64,000 nt of DNA from Moanibacter sp964542645. Lineage in GTDB: Bacteria; Verrucomicrobiota; Verrucomicrobiia; Opitutales; UBA2987. The position numbers and the translations under genes are program-made. The notes under the pieces were generated by a model. That model was not told where the DNA came from. It saw only the letters and a program-made list of their open reading frames with translations, and did not search any database. Below, piece by piece: positions 53,969 to 63,065 of this stretch. The stretch covers positions 1-64,000 of the forward strand of contig CAZIUG010000009.1 of assembly GCA_964542645.1 (NCBI GenBank), in the 5' to 3' direction. Numbering within the stretch: position 1 is the first letter of the stretch; each line of letters begins with the position of its first letter.

Positions 53969-56035
53969 CTAGGGCTTCATATCAATCAAACACGGTTCCC
54001 CATTTCTTACCTTAGTTACTAGTTTCATAAAACGACTCTCATTCCCTTCGTGTAGGACTATTCCTTGATTCAAGTGGTAGAGAGTGCACTTCTTTTTTTC
54101 TAGAAGTAAGCTCGTTGCTTTTAACGGTGAACGTAAACTTTTATCCTTTGATCTTCCTGGCAACAAGAGAGATAACTTCCGCCCATTATTAGTAAATTGT
54201 AATTCTCTTATCCCATCCCATTTAATCTCGTTTGCTTCCGTAATCTCCCATTGGCGAAGACCATAGAGGATCGTATTCAGGCAACGAAGAGCATGAAATA
54301 CAGGACGAGGGTTACACAGGGAGTCAAGAATACCGTGACTAACATCCATGGTTCGATCGACATCCACCAGGGGGTCAAAAAAAATCCGAGTGCCTCGAAA
54401 ACGTGCCGCAGAAAATAGAGCTTCTGCCGCCCTGCATGCATTTCTATTATCATCTTGATAGCCTAGTTCCACTAGAAAATATAGTTTCCGCGCCTTCCCC
54501 AGATTTTCTAACCGATAAGCCAATCTCATAACATCCCAAGGATTCTCATCTAAACCAATCCGACAACAGATATTAATAATACTCAGATTTCTCTTATCTA
54601 AGTGAGATTCAATATCCTCCAATTCTTTCAACCTATAGCCAAATCGCGTCCTTGGAAGTTGTTTCCCTGGAACTATTTGATCAGGTATTACAGGACAGAG
54701 AGATACCTCAGTTTTCACATTGGTTTGTAAAGCCTTCAGCAAGTCGATGGTTTCAGCTAATGGTAGAATAGAACCTGGCAACTGAATCTCCCAATTGGAT
54801 ACACGGTCCATGGACTTTTCTGTAAATTCAGGAAGTTCCTGGATTTCGTTTTCGAAAAGAAATGCACAGATGGTTATGCCTGCTTCATGCAATAAAGAAA
54901 GCCGAGTCCATTGTTCATTATCACGAATGTCCTTCCACGGAACTCTTAGCGCACTCACCCCGATCTCAAAACAACCTAGAAGAGGATAGTCATTTCGAAC
55001 CTCTTGGCGAATGGTTGATGGATAAGCGATTGGAATTTGGACAACGTTCGTTATCGAATTCCGTAATGTTAAACCCAGAGGGGAATTTTCTAGGCCGTGT
55101 TCTGATAGTGTGATAAGCCGTTGCTTTTCACAGGTACTCTTCAGATTTCCTGAATCTCCTCCTGTTCGCATAAAGTGAACATCCACTTTATTTCTTAGGA
55201 CACGGAAAAGATAGAACCCAAGCTTTGCCACATCTTCGCGAGCATTCTCTGGAGGTGGAGCACTTGTAAAGAGATGGGCAAACCCCGGTCTAGTAAAGGA
55301 GGTTGATCCAAGAGTTAATAATCGTATCTGACCTATGTAGTTAAGAAATTGAAAGTGGACGTGGCCATTTACCACAAGCTCTACACTGTGTTTTTTAAAA
55401 AGTTCTATGAGCCAGGATCGAGCTGGTTCCCCTATGTTATCGTAGTGACCTGTGTACGACTCTGTTCTTTCAAATACAAAAAGGGGCAGATGCATGAAAA
55501 CAAATAATCGCTGTCCTTTCAAATCGCCTAAAAGATTTTCTAACCAAAAAGATTGTTCATTTTCCTCGGGAATCCCCGTATTTAGAATCTGAGAATTAAG
55601 AATGATGAAACTACATTTTCCTTGGTTAAAGCTATACCATGATGATCCCATTTTCGCGTGATAGGAAGAAAGAATTCTTCGGCTAACAGGATGAGTCGGC
55701 ATTGTTGCATCAGGCTTATCGCCAACCTCATGATTCCCCGCTACCTGATACCATTTAGAATCCACGCGCCCAATCTGATCCAACGCTTCTTGCATAGAAA
55801 CTTCAAAATTCTCTGACTCAGGTGCCTCCTGGGTGAGATCACCAAGATGGATTACAAATTCAGGATTAAGAGAATCAATTAGCTTCAACACATGAGCAAT
55901 TCTTGCCAACTGCTTCCTGCGACCCTCGAATTCGACTCTAGTTTCTGCAGCAATCTTAGTATAGTGGGTGTCTGCCAACACCACAAACTCGAATTCAGCA
56001 GGAAGAAGCTGCTTCCGGTCGTAATAATGTGGCAT
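53969..56035 (-). CDS. Metallophosphoesterase fused to a large uncharacterised C-terminal region
   Basis: A 688-residue protein. Residues about 15-290 are a calcineurin-like phosphoesterase with all five motifs: ADTHY, HLGDLTQ, GNHEVGD, FMHLPLF and NGHVHFQ. The next 400 residues are not recognised; alternating beta-alpha segments (ISVCPVIP-like, INICCRIG, YFLVELG, RIFFDPLVDVD) look like a TIM barrel, followed by a beta-rich end. ATG 56035 was chosen because AAGGGA lies 9 bases upstream; TTG 56059 would add eight residues. No signal peptide. Confidence 0.75.
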   Translation of the reverse strand: MPHYYDRKQLLPAEFEFVVLADTHYTKIAAETRVEFEGRRKQLARIAHVLKLIDSLNPEFVIHLGDLTQEAPESENFEVSMQEALDQIGRVDSKWYQVAGNHEVGDKPDATMPTHPVSRRILSSYHAKMGSSWYSFNQGKCSFIILNSQILNTGIPEENEQSFWLENLLGDLKGQRLFVFMHLPLFVFERTESYTGHYDNIGEPARSWLIELFKKHSVELVVNGHVHFQFLNYIGQIRLLTLGSTSFTRPGFAHLFTSAPPPENAREDVAKLGFYLFRVLRNKVDVHFMRTGGDSGNLKSTCEKQRLITLSEHGLENSPLGLTLRNSITNVVQIPIAYPSTIRQEVRNDYPLLGCFEIGVSALRVPWKDIRDNEQWTRLSLLHEAGITICAFLFENEIQELPEFTEKSMDRVSNWEIQLPGSILPLAETIDLLKALQTNVKTEVSLCPVIPDQIVPGKQLPRTRFGYRLKELEDIESHLDKRNLSIINICCRIGLDENPWDVMRLAYRLENLGKARKLYFLVELGYQDDNRNACRAAEALFSAARFRGTRIFFDPLVDVDRTMDVSHGILDSLCNPRPVFHALRCLNTILYGLRQWEITEANEIKWDGIRELQFTNNGRKLSLLLPGRSKDKSLRSPLKATSLLLEKKKCTLYHLNQGIVLHEGNESRFMKLVTKVRNGEPCLIDMKP

Positions 56036-56259
56036 TTCCGTGATTCCCTTACAACTCAATGGAGTTGGGCACCCACCAACTAATTATTTCTAGTCCGCTC
56101 GACTGTGTAAACTGAACCAGGTCACACAATTTAACTCTCATTTTAGAAACCAGAAATCTGGAATAATGGAAACCGATCAAATCGATAGATACGGAAGTTC
56201 ATCATTAGACAAATTATCGGGTTAAAGATAATTCTAAGCTGCTATCACAAAGAAGATTC

Positions 56260-57057
56260 TTATTTACTGCACCGACACTGGTCTACAACCGTACGGGTTC
56301 GTCGTTCTCCGGCGTAAACCCATATCATGGCCATCATTTCGTTAGTATCATTAAAAAAGCGATGGCAAATACCTTCAGGAATCATGGCTGTGTCGCAATC
56401 TGCCAACCTATAAGAGCGTCCATCCACTTCACAAACCGCTTCACCCTTAACAATGGATATCGATTCATCATAGGGATGAAAATGACAAGGAATAGCTGTT
56501 CCAGGCTGGAATTCTGAGTAGCCACCACACAACCCAGCTGCGCCCATAGATCCGTCAAACAAGGTCAAATTAGTTTCTCCCGCTGTTGACTCACTTCGTT
56601 CCCCTTTTTCACTTCTGACTACATGTTCTGGAAAAGCAATCTTCGGTTCTTCAGACAAAACTTCGATTTTTTTAAAATCGGGACTATTGAGAAACTCTCT
56701 TGTTACAACACTGCTCCCGAATGAACAATGCATCAAACATTCGCTATCAATGTCTGTATGGTCCACAGTGTGCGGAACGCCTGCCGGAACGTGAATACTG
56801 TCACTCGGATTCAACAAATAGCGGCGGCCTTCCACTTCGACACAAGTATTTCCCTTAAGCGGCGTAATGCATTCACTGCATTCATGGGTGTGGTACGGAA
56901 CTACTCCTCCTATTTGAGTAGTCAGAAATGCAGTTGACAATCCAACTGCATCGCAGTGTTCCGATACCATCATCTGTACCGTAACATTCGGAAACATGTC
57001 CTTAACCTCGACCTCATTTCGTCTTGCTATATGTTCGTTCCGATCACTTTGACTCAT
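56260..57057 (-). CDS. Two-domain cupin protein
   Basis: A 265-residue bicupin. The first cupin has the metal motif HTHECSECITPLKG and late His in PAGVPHTVDH. The second has FHPYDESISIVKGEAVCEV and ICHRFFN. Both cupins retain His/Glu ligands, so both may bind metal. It may be a dioxygenase, isomerase or epimerase; nothing points to one. It is divergent from the LeuB-like gene. Confidence 0.82.
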   Translation of the reverse strand: MSQSDRNEHIARRNEVEVKDMFPNVTVQMMVSEHCDAVGLSTAFLTTQIGGVVPYHTHECSECITPLKGNTCVEVEGRRYLLNPSDSIHVPAGVPHTVDHTDIDSECLMHCSFGSSVVTREFLNSPDFKKIEVLSEEPKIAFPEHVVRSEKGERSESTAGETNLTLFDGSMGAAGLCGGYSEFQPGTAIPCHFHPYDESISIVKGEAVCEVDGRSYRLADCDTAMIPEGICHRFFNDTNEMMAMIWVYAGERRTRTVVDQCRCSK

Positions 57058-57314
57058 TTTACCTCCTATATCAGATCAATATTTTCTGTTTCCATCTCCA
57101 ATTTAAAACCAGTATACAAGTCAATACTCGTTGAAAAGGTAAAAACAAGATTGTATTAAATTAGATCCCAAATCTTCTAATTTCTGAATTGTATTTGGAT
57201 CAAATCTCAACTTGGAATTCACTAGATATATAGGGTAAATGCTTGCTATCCGCTTTCCTCTAAGCTTTAACCCTCTGCTCTTCGTAATCCATTCATAAAA
57301 CAGAGTCTTTACCC

Positions 57315-58382
57315 ATGACAAAATCCTATAAAATAGCCGTTATTCCTGGAGACGGAACAGGCCCCGAAGTCATTCGCGAAGCACAGAAAGTCCTCGACGT
57401 TGCTTCTGGTAAATTTGGTTTCGATCTTATTTATGAACAATATGACTTTGGAGGAGATCGTTTTCTTCAAACTGGAGAGACGCTTCCGGAATCAGCTGTA
57501 AAAGAACTTAGCGGACAAGATGCTATTCTCCTTGGAGCAATAGGTCATCCAGGCGTAAAACCTGGAATTCTAGAGAAGGGAATCCTTCTTCGCCTTCGCT
57601 TTGAACTTGATCAGTACATTAATCTTCGACCAGTCAAACTCTACCCTGGAGTAGAGACACCTCTAAAGAATAAAAGCCCGAAGGATATTGACTATGTCGT
57701 AGTCAGGGAAAACACAGGTGATGCATACACCGGAGCTGGTGGATTTACTCTCAAGGGTACGCCTCAAGAATCGGCTGTTCAATCTTCAGTATACACTCGC
57801 TTTCAGGTCGATCGATGTCTCCGCTATGCATTTGAATACACTCGAAGTAAGGGAAAGAAAAAAACCCTCGCCCTCTGTGGAAAAACAAACGTCTTAACCT
57901 TTATCTATGATCTTTGGGAACGTGCTTTTAATGAAATGGGTGAAAGGGATTATCCCGACATTACTCGGGAATACTATCACGTTGATGCAACCTGCATGTG
58001 GATGGTAAAAAATCCAGAATGGTTTGATGTTATTGTAACAGGCAACATGTTCGGCGATATCATCACAGACTTAGGAGCTATTACCCAAGGGGGAATGGGT
58101 ATAGCAGCAGGTGGAAATATCAATCCAGAAGGTGTCAGCATGTTTGAGCCAATTGGAGGATCCGCTCCTAAGTACACAGGGAAAAATGTCATTAACCCCT
58201 TAGCTTCGATATGTGCTGGCCTTATGATGCTTCAATCTCTTGGTGAGGAAACAGCTGCGGAAAAGATTGAAAATGCTGTTATCGACGTGACAGCAAATCG
58301 GCTAAAAGATCTAGGTGCTGGGAAAATGGGGTTCTCAACAACTGAAGTGGGAGACATCGTTGCTGATCTCGTTGCAGGATGA
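57315..58382 (+). CDS. leuB: 3-isopropylmalate dehydrogenase-like enzyme
   Basis: A 355-residue beta-decarboxylating dehydrogenase. It matches the actinobacterial-style LeuB with GDGTGPEV, LRFELDQYINLRPVKLYPG and TGNMFGDIITDLGA. The cofactor loop reads GGSAPKYTGKNVINP; NAD-specific LeuB normally has Asp where Lys-Tyr stands, and Lys-Tyr is the NADP marker of isocitrate dehydrogenase. The product may be NADP-dependent or act on another malate-type substrate. Its stop overlaps alaS by ATGA, and cimA lies nearby, which supports branched-chain synthesis. Confidence 0.8.
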   Translation: MTKSYKIAVIPGDGTGPEVIREAQKVLDVASGKFGFDLIYEQYDFGGDRFLQTGETLPESAVKELSGQDAILLGAIGHPGVKPGILEKGILLRLRFELDQYINLRPVKLYPGVETPLKNKSPKDIDYVVVRENTGDAYTGAGGFTLKGTPQESAVQSSVYTRFQVDRCLRYAFEYTRSKGKKKTLALCGKTNVLTFIYDLWERAFNEMGERDYPDITREYYHVDATCMWMVKNPEWFDVIVTGNMFGDIITDLGAITQGGMGIAAGGNINPEGVSMFEPIGGSAPKYTGKNVINPLASICAGLMMLQSLGEETAAEKIENAVIDVTANRLKDLGAGKMGFSTTEVGDIVADLVAG

Positions 58383-61054
58383 AATCGAATGATCTCCGAA
58401 AGTCCTTTCTCGATTTTTTTCGTTCGAAGGACCATGAAATAGTCTCTTCGGCATCGCTTCTCCCCGATTCGCCAAACCTGCTTTTTACAAATGCAGGTAT
58501 GAATCAATTTGTTCCGTTTTTTCTAGGCGAGCGCATTCCATCCTGGACGAGGGTTGCCGACACACAGAAGTGTATCAGAGCAGGGGGGAAACACAACGAC
58601 CTTGAAGATGTTGGCTTTGACACTTACCACCAGACATTTTTTGAAATGCTTGGGAACTGGTCTTTTGGTGATTATTTTAAGAAAGAGGCTATAGAGTGGT
58701 CCTGGGAACTTCTCACTGAAGTTTGGAAACTTCCCAAAACAAGGCTCTACGCTACCATTTACAAACCGGGCCATGGGGACCCATCAGAATTCGACCAGGA
58801 AGCGTCGGATATCTGGTCAGAGATCTTTGTCCAGGAGAAAATGGATCCATCAATCCATATTCGCCATTTCGACTCGAAGGATAATTTTTGGATGATGGGA
58901 GATACTGGACCCTGTGGGCCTAACAGTGAAATCCACATAGATCTGACTCCCGACGGCGACACTTTAGGCAAACTTGTTAATACTGACTCAGTTAGGTGTA
59001 TGGAAGTTTGGAATCTGGTCTTTATTCAATTCAATGCCGAATCGGATGGTTCTTTTAACCCGCTTGCTAAAAAGCACATCGATACTGGTCTCGGCTTCGA
59101 GAGAGTTTCGGGGATTTATGCTAGCACAAAGGGTCTTTCTGATTTTTCCCAACCCGTGTCCAACTACGATTGCGATCTTTTCTCAGGGATTTTCGAAGAA
59201 CTCACCAAATTGTCGAACCACCGATACCAAGGGACAATTCCTAAAAGACGGAATCGGATGTCGAATATTGAGATGAAGGATTGTGCCTTCCGGGTTCTGG
59301 CTGATCATATCCGTGCTCTTTCATTTTCAATTGCAGACGGAATTTTACCCGGCAACGAAGGAAGAAATTATGTCCTTAGGCGTATTTTACGACGTGCCAT
59401 TCTTTTCTCAGATCGCGTCGAATTACCCAAGGGTTCATTTGTGAAGCTCGTTGAACCTCTTATCTCCCAACTCGGTGACATTTTTCCAGAACTTAAGGAA
59501 GGCCGCGATTTAATCTCTCAAATCATTTCCTCTGAGGAAGAAAAATTTCAGCGAACTATTGAACGTGGACTCACTATGTTCGAGAAAATCACATCGGGAG
59601 GGGAAAAAAGAATCAGTGGGGGCGACGCGTTTACACTCTATGACACCTATGGGTTTCCTCTAGATTTAACTCAAATTATTGCTCGAGAACGTGGAATCAG
59701 CATCGATCAAAAAGGATTCGAAGTAGAGATGCTCAAACAACGTAAACGAGCTCGTGTCGCCCAGGAAAAAATTGAAATTCGTGTTTCCGAAGGTAAAAAT
59801 ATTGAAATCGAAGAAACGGAGTTCATTGGTTTCGATTCGGAGAATTTTGAAAACTGCAAAGTCAAGATTACGACCCAAGTCCATCAGGATGATAAAACCT
59901 TTTTAATCTTCGATCGCACTCCCTTTTATGCTGAAAGAGGTGGACAAGTTGGAGACTCAGGATTTCTCAGAACGGAAGGAAGAAAGCTCAGAATATCTGA
60001 TACTATAAGAGACTCCCAGGGCCGGACCCTGCATCAAATTGAGGCAGGGAACTTCAAAGACCTTGAAGGTAAAGAAGCCAGTCTTCTTATCGATATTGAA
60101 CGCCGCAGGTCCATACAGCGTCACCACACCGCAACACACATTATTCATTGGGCACTCCGGAGTGTACTCGGTAGTCATGTTAGTCAGGCGGGATCGCACG
60201 TAGCAGAGGACAGGCTCCGTTTCGACTTTACCCATTTTGAACAGATAAGCCCGGATTTGCTCACCAGAATTGAAAATATAGCGAATCGACGTATTCTCGA
60301 AAACGCAGGCGTTGGTTGGTATGAGATTCCTTTTAATCAAAGACCTAAGGATATTCTTGCATTCTTTGGAGAGAAATACGGGACCATAGTCCGCGTCGTA
60401 GATATAGGAGGCTGGTCTATTGAGCTCTGTGGCGGAACGCATGTCTCCGCCTCTGGAGAAATTGGTCTTTTAAAGATTGTTTCCGAATCCGGTATTGCCG
60501 CTGGTATTAGAAGAATTGAAGCACAAGCTGGTGCGAGTGCATTAAATCTTGTCGTAAATAACTTCAACCTCCTATCCTCTATTTCTAACCGGTTGTCGTG
60601 CCATCCTCAGGAACTTGAGGACCGGGTTTCCAGCGTCCTTCAGCAAAAGAGTGACCTGGAACTGAATCTGCGGAAACTTCAGAATAAGGAAATTTCCTCA
60701 GTCGCTTCAGAATTGATCGACCTTTCAATTGAAATCCAAGGAATCAATATGGTTATTGCTAGAATTGATGCGGAATCTCAGGATGAAATGCGTGGGCTTG
60801 CGTTTTCTATATCGAAAACGCTTCGGCGAAGTCTTATCGTTCTAGGTTCCTCTTCCGGTTCTAAAGTAACCCTTCTTGCCGTAGCCTCTCCTGAAGCAAA
60901 CGATAAAGGCCATATCGCTCACGAGATTGTACGAACACTCTGTGGTCAGTTAGGCGGCAGAGGTGGGGGTAAACCTGACTTCGCCATGGGCGGAGGAGAT
61001 TCTCCGGAGAAGCTTGAAGAAGTCTTAGATTCCTTTCGAGATTCGTTGAATTGA
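58379..61054 (+). CDS. alaS: Alanyl-tRNA synthetase
   Basis: A class II synthetase of 891 residues. The catalytic core starts LRKSFLDFFRSKDHE with FTNAGMNQFVPFFLG. The editing domain has HHTATHIIHWALR and the zinc Cys-His motif ELCGGTHVSASGEIG. The DHHA1 C-terminal domain ends LGGRGGGKPDFAMGGG. It is translationally coupled to the LeuB-like gene by a 4-bp overlap. Confidence 0.96.
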   Translation: MKSNDLRKSFLDFFRSKDHEIVSSASLLPDSPNLLFTNAGMNQFVPFFLGERIPSWTRVADTQKCIRAGGKHNDLEDVGFDTYHQTFFEMLGNWSFGDYFKKEAIEWSWELLTEVWKLPKTRLYATIYKPGHGDPSEFDQEASDIWSEIFVQEKMDPSIHIRHFDSKDNFWMMGDTGPCGPNSEIHIDLTPDGDTLGKLVNTDSVRCMEVWNLVFIQFNAESDGSFNPLAKKHIDTGLGFERVSGIYASTKGLSDFSQPVSNYDCDLFSGIFEELTKLSNHRYQGTIPKRRNRMSNIEMKDCAFRVLADHIRALSFSIADGILPGNEGRNYVLRRILRRAILFSDRVELPKGSFVKLVEPLISQLGDIFPELKEGRDLISQIISSEEEKFQRTIERGLTMFEKITSGGEKRISGGDAFTLYDTYGFPLDLTQIIARERGISIDQKGFEVEMLKQRKRARVAQEKIEIRVSEGKNIEIEETEFIGFDSENFENCKVKITTQVHQDDKTFLIFDRTPFYAERGGQVGDSGFLRTEGRKLRISDTIRDSQGRTLHQIEAGNFKDLEGKEASLLIDIERRRSIQRHHTATHIIHWALRSVLGSHVSQAGSHVAEDRLRFDFTHFEQISPDLLTRIENIANRRILENAGVGWYEIPFNQRPKDILAFFGEKYGTIVRVVDIGGWSIELCGGTHVSASGEIGLLKIVSESGIAAGIRRIEAQAGASALNLVVNNFNLLSSISNRLSCHPQELEDRVSSVLQQKSDLELNLRKLQNKEISSVASELIDLSIEIQGINMVIARIDAESQDEMRGLAFSISKTLRRSLIVLGSSSGSKVTLLAVASPEANDKGHIAHEIVRTLCGQLGGRGGGKPDFAMGGGDSPEKLEEVLDSFRDSLN

Positions 61055-61104
61055 TTTACTTTCTGTGGGTAATCCTTACCTAGGAAATTAACGCTCTTAA
61101 ATAA

Positions 61105-62349
61105 TTGAATGCTCTCCTCGATAATTACCTAACCTCCAACCAAAAAGCATTGGTAGAGTTTTTGCAGGACTTGGTCTCAATACCTACGGTCAACCCTCCC
61201 GGCCGGTCCTACAAAGAGTGCGTTACGTTTTTAAAATCAAGTTTGGATTCTCTTGGATTTGAAACCCAGGTTTTCAAAGTACCTGACGATAAGATTAAGA
61301 ATGTCCTTCCTACGAAAGACAAATACTCACGTTACAATCTTTTCGCTAAGTGGAATCTCGGAAAAAAGAAAACAGTTCATTTCAATGCACATTACGACGT
61401 TGTTCCAGTTTCCGGTTCTTGGATGTATCCGCCCTTTTCAGGCCATAGCGAAAAAGGAGTTCTTTATGGTCGTGGTGCTGCCGACATGAAGGGATCGGTA
61501 TCTGCGCTAATCTACGCACTGGGCGCCTTTCGCGAAAAAAAATTTAAACCTTCTTTTAATATAGAAGTATCCTTCGTTTGTGACGAAGAAACAGGTGGTC
61601 AATTTGGAACTGGATTCATTACAGAAAGCGGGTTGACTAACGCCGACTATGTTGTCGTTTGCGAAGGAGCATCCGGTGATCAAATTGGTGTTGGTCACAA
61701 TGGAGTCCTTTGGCTGACAATCGAAATCAGGGGGAAAGCTGCTCACGCTAGCCGGCCACAAAAGGGACGAAATGCATTTGATCAATTAACTGCCCTTGGA
61801 GTTCGGTTACATGACTATGGGCTGAAGATTTCAGATCGTGGGTACACTTCTCCGGATGGAGTTCAAATGAGTCCCACACTTTCCCTTGGAGGAACCTTTG
61901 GCCAATCTGAAGGAGGGAAAACTAATATTGTTCCAGGCGATGCTTGGTTTACTCTTGATCGTCGCCTTATTCCTTTTGAAGACATTTCCCAGGTTGAAGG
62001 AGAAATAAAGAATTTCGTAGCCGAAGTAGGACGTGAAATCAAAGACTTCGATGCTACGGTTACTTCGAACCTGGCTATCAGTCCATATCGTCTCGATTAT
62101 CGTTCTCCCCTTCCCCAAGCACTTGCTTGTATCGTTGCATCCGTCCGGAATTGTTCTCCAAAGTTTTCGCACACACCTGGTTTCACAGATGCGCACTATT
62201 TTGGTAATGGGCTCTGTATACCTACTGTAGGATATGGAACCGGAGGCTCCAACTATCATGGCGTCGATGAGCAAATTAAAATCAACGATCTTCTTACAAC
62301 AAGTCGGGTCTACGCTGAATTCATGGAGAGAGGGATTCCCGAATCCTAA
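61105..62349 (+). CDS. M20-family zinc deacylase/peptidase (ArgE/DapE-like)
   Basis: A 414-residue dizinc hydrolase removing acyl groups from amino acids or peptides. Zinc and catalytic motifs are HYDVVPVSG, GRGAADMKGS, CDEETGGQ (catalytic Glu), the dimerisation His GKAAHASRP and a late FTDAHYFG. It matches DapE and ArgE about equally, so the substrate is open. Only a TTG start (61105) is available, because a stop lies just upstream in frame and there is no ATG near the family start. Confidence 0.85.
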   Translation: MNALLDNYLTSNQKALVEFLQDLVSIPTVNPPGRSYKECVTFLKSSLDSLGFETQVFKVPDDKIKNVLPTKDKYSRYNLFAKWNLGKKKTVHFNAHYDVVPVSGSWMYPPFSGHSEKGVLYGRGAADMKGSVSALIYALGAFREKKFKPSFNIEVSFVCDEETGGQFGTGFITESGLTNADYVVVCEGASGDQIGVGHNGVLWLTIEIRGKAAHASRPQKGRNAFDQLTALGVRLHDYGLKISDRGYTSPDGVQMSPTLSLGGTFGQSEGGKTNIVPGDAWFTLDRRLIPFEDISQVEGEIKNFVAEVGREIKDFDATVTSNLAISPYRLDYRSPLPQALACIVASVRNCSPKFSHTPGFTDAHYFGNGLCIPTVGYGTGGSNYHGVDEQIKINDLLTTSRVYAEFMERGIPES

Positions 62350-62357
62350 TTGTATTA

Positions 62358-62401
62358 TGTGAAATCCACTTCTGTTACAGACAGAAAGTCTGTATTTCAC
62401 A
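62358..62401. terminator. Nested hairpin between convergent M20 and pyrE genes
   Basis: An outer stem TGTGAAAT (62358-62365) with ATTTCACA (62394-62401) encloses a tight ACAGAC-AGAAA-GTCTGT hairpin (62377-62393). Its place between converging genes suits a bidirectional terminator. Confidence 0.6.
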
Positions 62402-62439
62402 GGATCCTGGCCAAGGGCCAATTAAATCTGTCTTAAATT

Positions 62440-62970
62440 TTACAAATCAGCTGCTGGATCCAGCTCGCTCCTAGTAAAAAGGGGTATCATCCGTAATCCT
62501 TCTTTCTCAAGTCTTTCCTTTGCTCCAGCTTCTCTGTCTATAACGCACAGAACAGTGTCTATAATGGCTCCCTCCTCACGGAGAGCAGCAGCAGATAGAA
62601 TAATCTGTCCCCCCGATGTAACTACATCTTCAACGATTGCAGTATTCTTACCTTTGACCCTCCTGCCTTCAGCAAACTTACATGTCCCATAGGTTTTGGC
62701 CTCCTTCCGCACAAAGACAGAAGGTATTCCAGTAACCTGTGAAAGCAGAGTGACGATGGGAATACCTCCCATTTCCAATCCACCCAAAATTTGCGTTCTG
62801 TCAGGAACGAGCTTGGCCATCGATTTTACTATCAGCTTGAGAAGTGAAGGCTCCGATTCAAAAAGATATTTGTCGAAATAATCATTACTGACAGATCCTG
62901 ACCTCAGCTGAAAACACCCGCGAATGTAACAGGTATTATATACTTGCCTAGCAAGATCTTTCTTTGTCAT
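62440..62970 (-). CDS. pyrE: Orotate phosphoribosyltransferase
   Basis: Adds phosphoribose to orotate in pyrimidine synthesis. The 176-residue protein has the PRPP-binding motif AIVEDVVTSGGQI, the VRKEAKTYG loop and the GGLEMGGIPIV strand. It is shorter than E. coli PyrE (213), like the compact form of other bacteria. It lies 95 bp after cimA on the same strand; no other pyr gene is adjacent. Confidence 0.9.
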   Translation of the reverse strand: MTKKDLARQVYNTCYIRGCFQLRSGSVSNDYFDKYLFESEPSLLKLIVKSMAKLVPDRTQILGGLEMGGIPIVTLLSQVTGIPSVFVRKEAKTYGTCKFAEGRRVKGKNTAIVEDVVTSGGQIILSAAALREEGAIIDTVLCVIDREAGAKERLEKEGLRMIPLFTRSELDPAADL

Positions 62971-63065
62971 TGGGAAACTTAATTTTACAGTTCTTAATAC
63001 TTAACAGATTGCCTGTTTCACTATATCAAATGTAACCGTATTTAATGTTAAAAGGAAAATGATTA

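Noticed and set aside
57121..57321. 66-codon minus frame before the LeuB-like gene
   Set aside because: It overlaps the LeuB-like start on the other strand, has no ribosome site and no family-like pattern.
59957..60442. 161-codon minus frame inside alaS
   Set aside because: Opposite the AlaS editing domain, which is intact; no motif of its own.
61831..62421. 196-codon minus frame inside the M20 hydrolase gene
   Set aside because: It lies opposite a gene with complete zinc motifs; the composition is that of a complementary-strand shadow.
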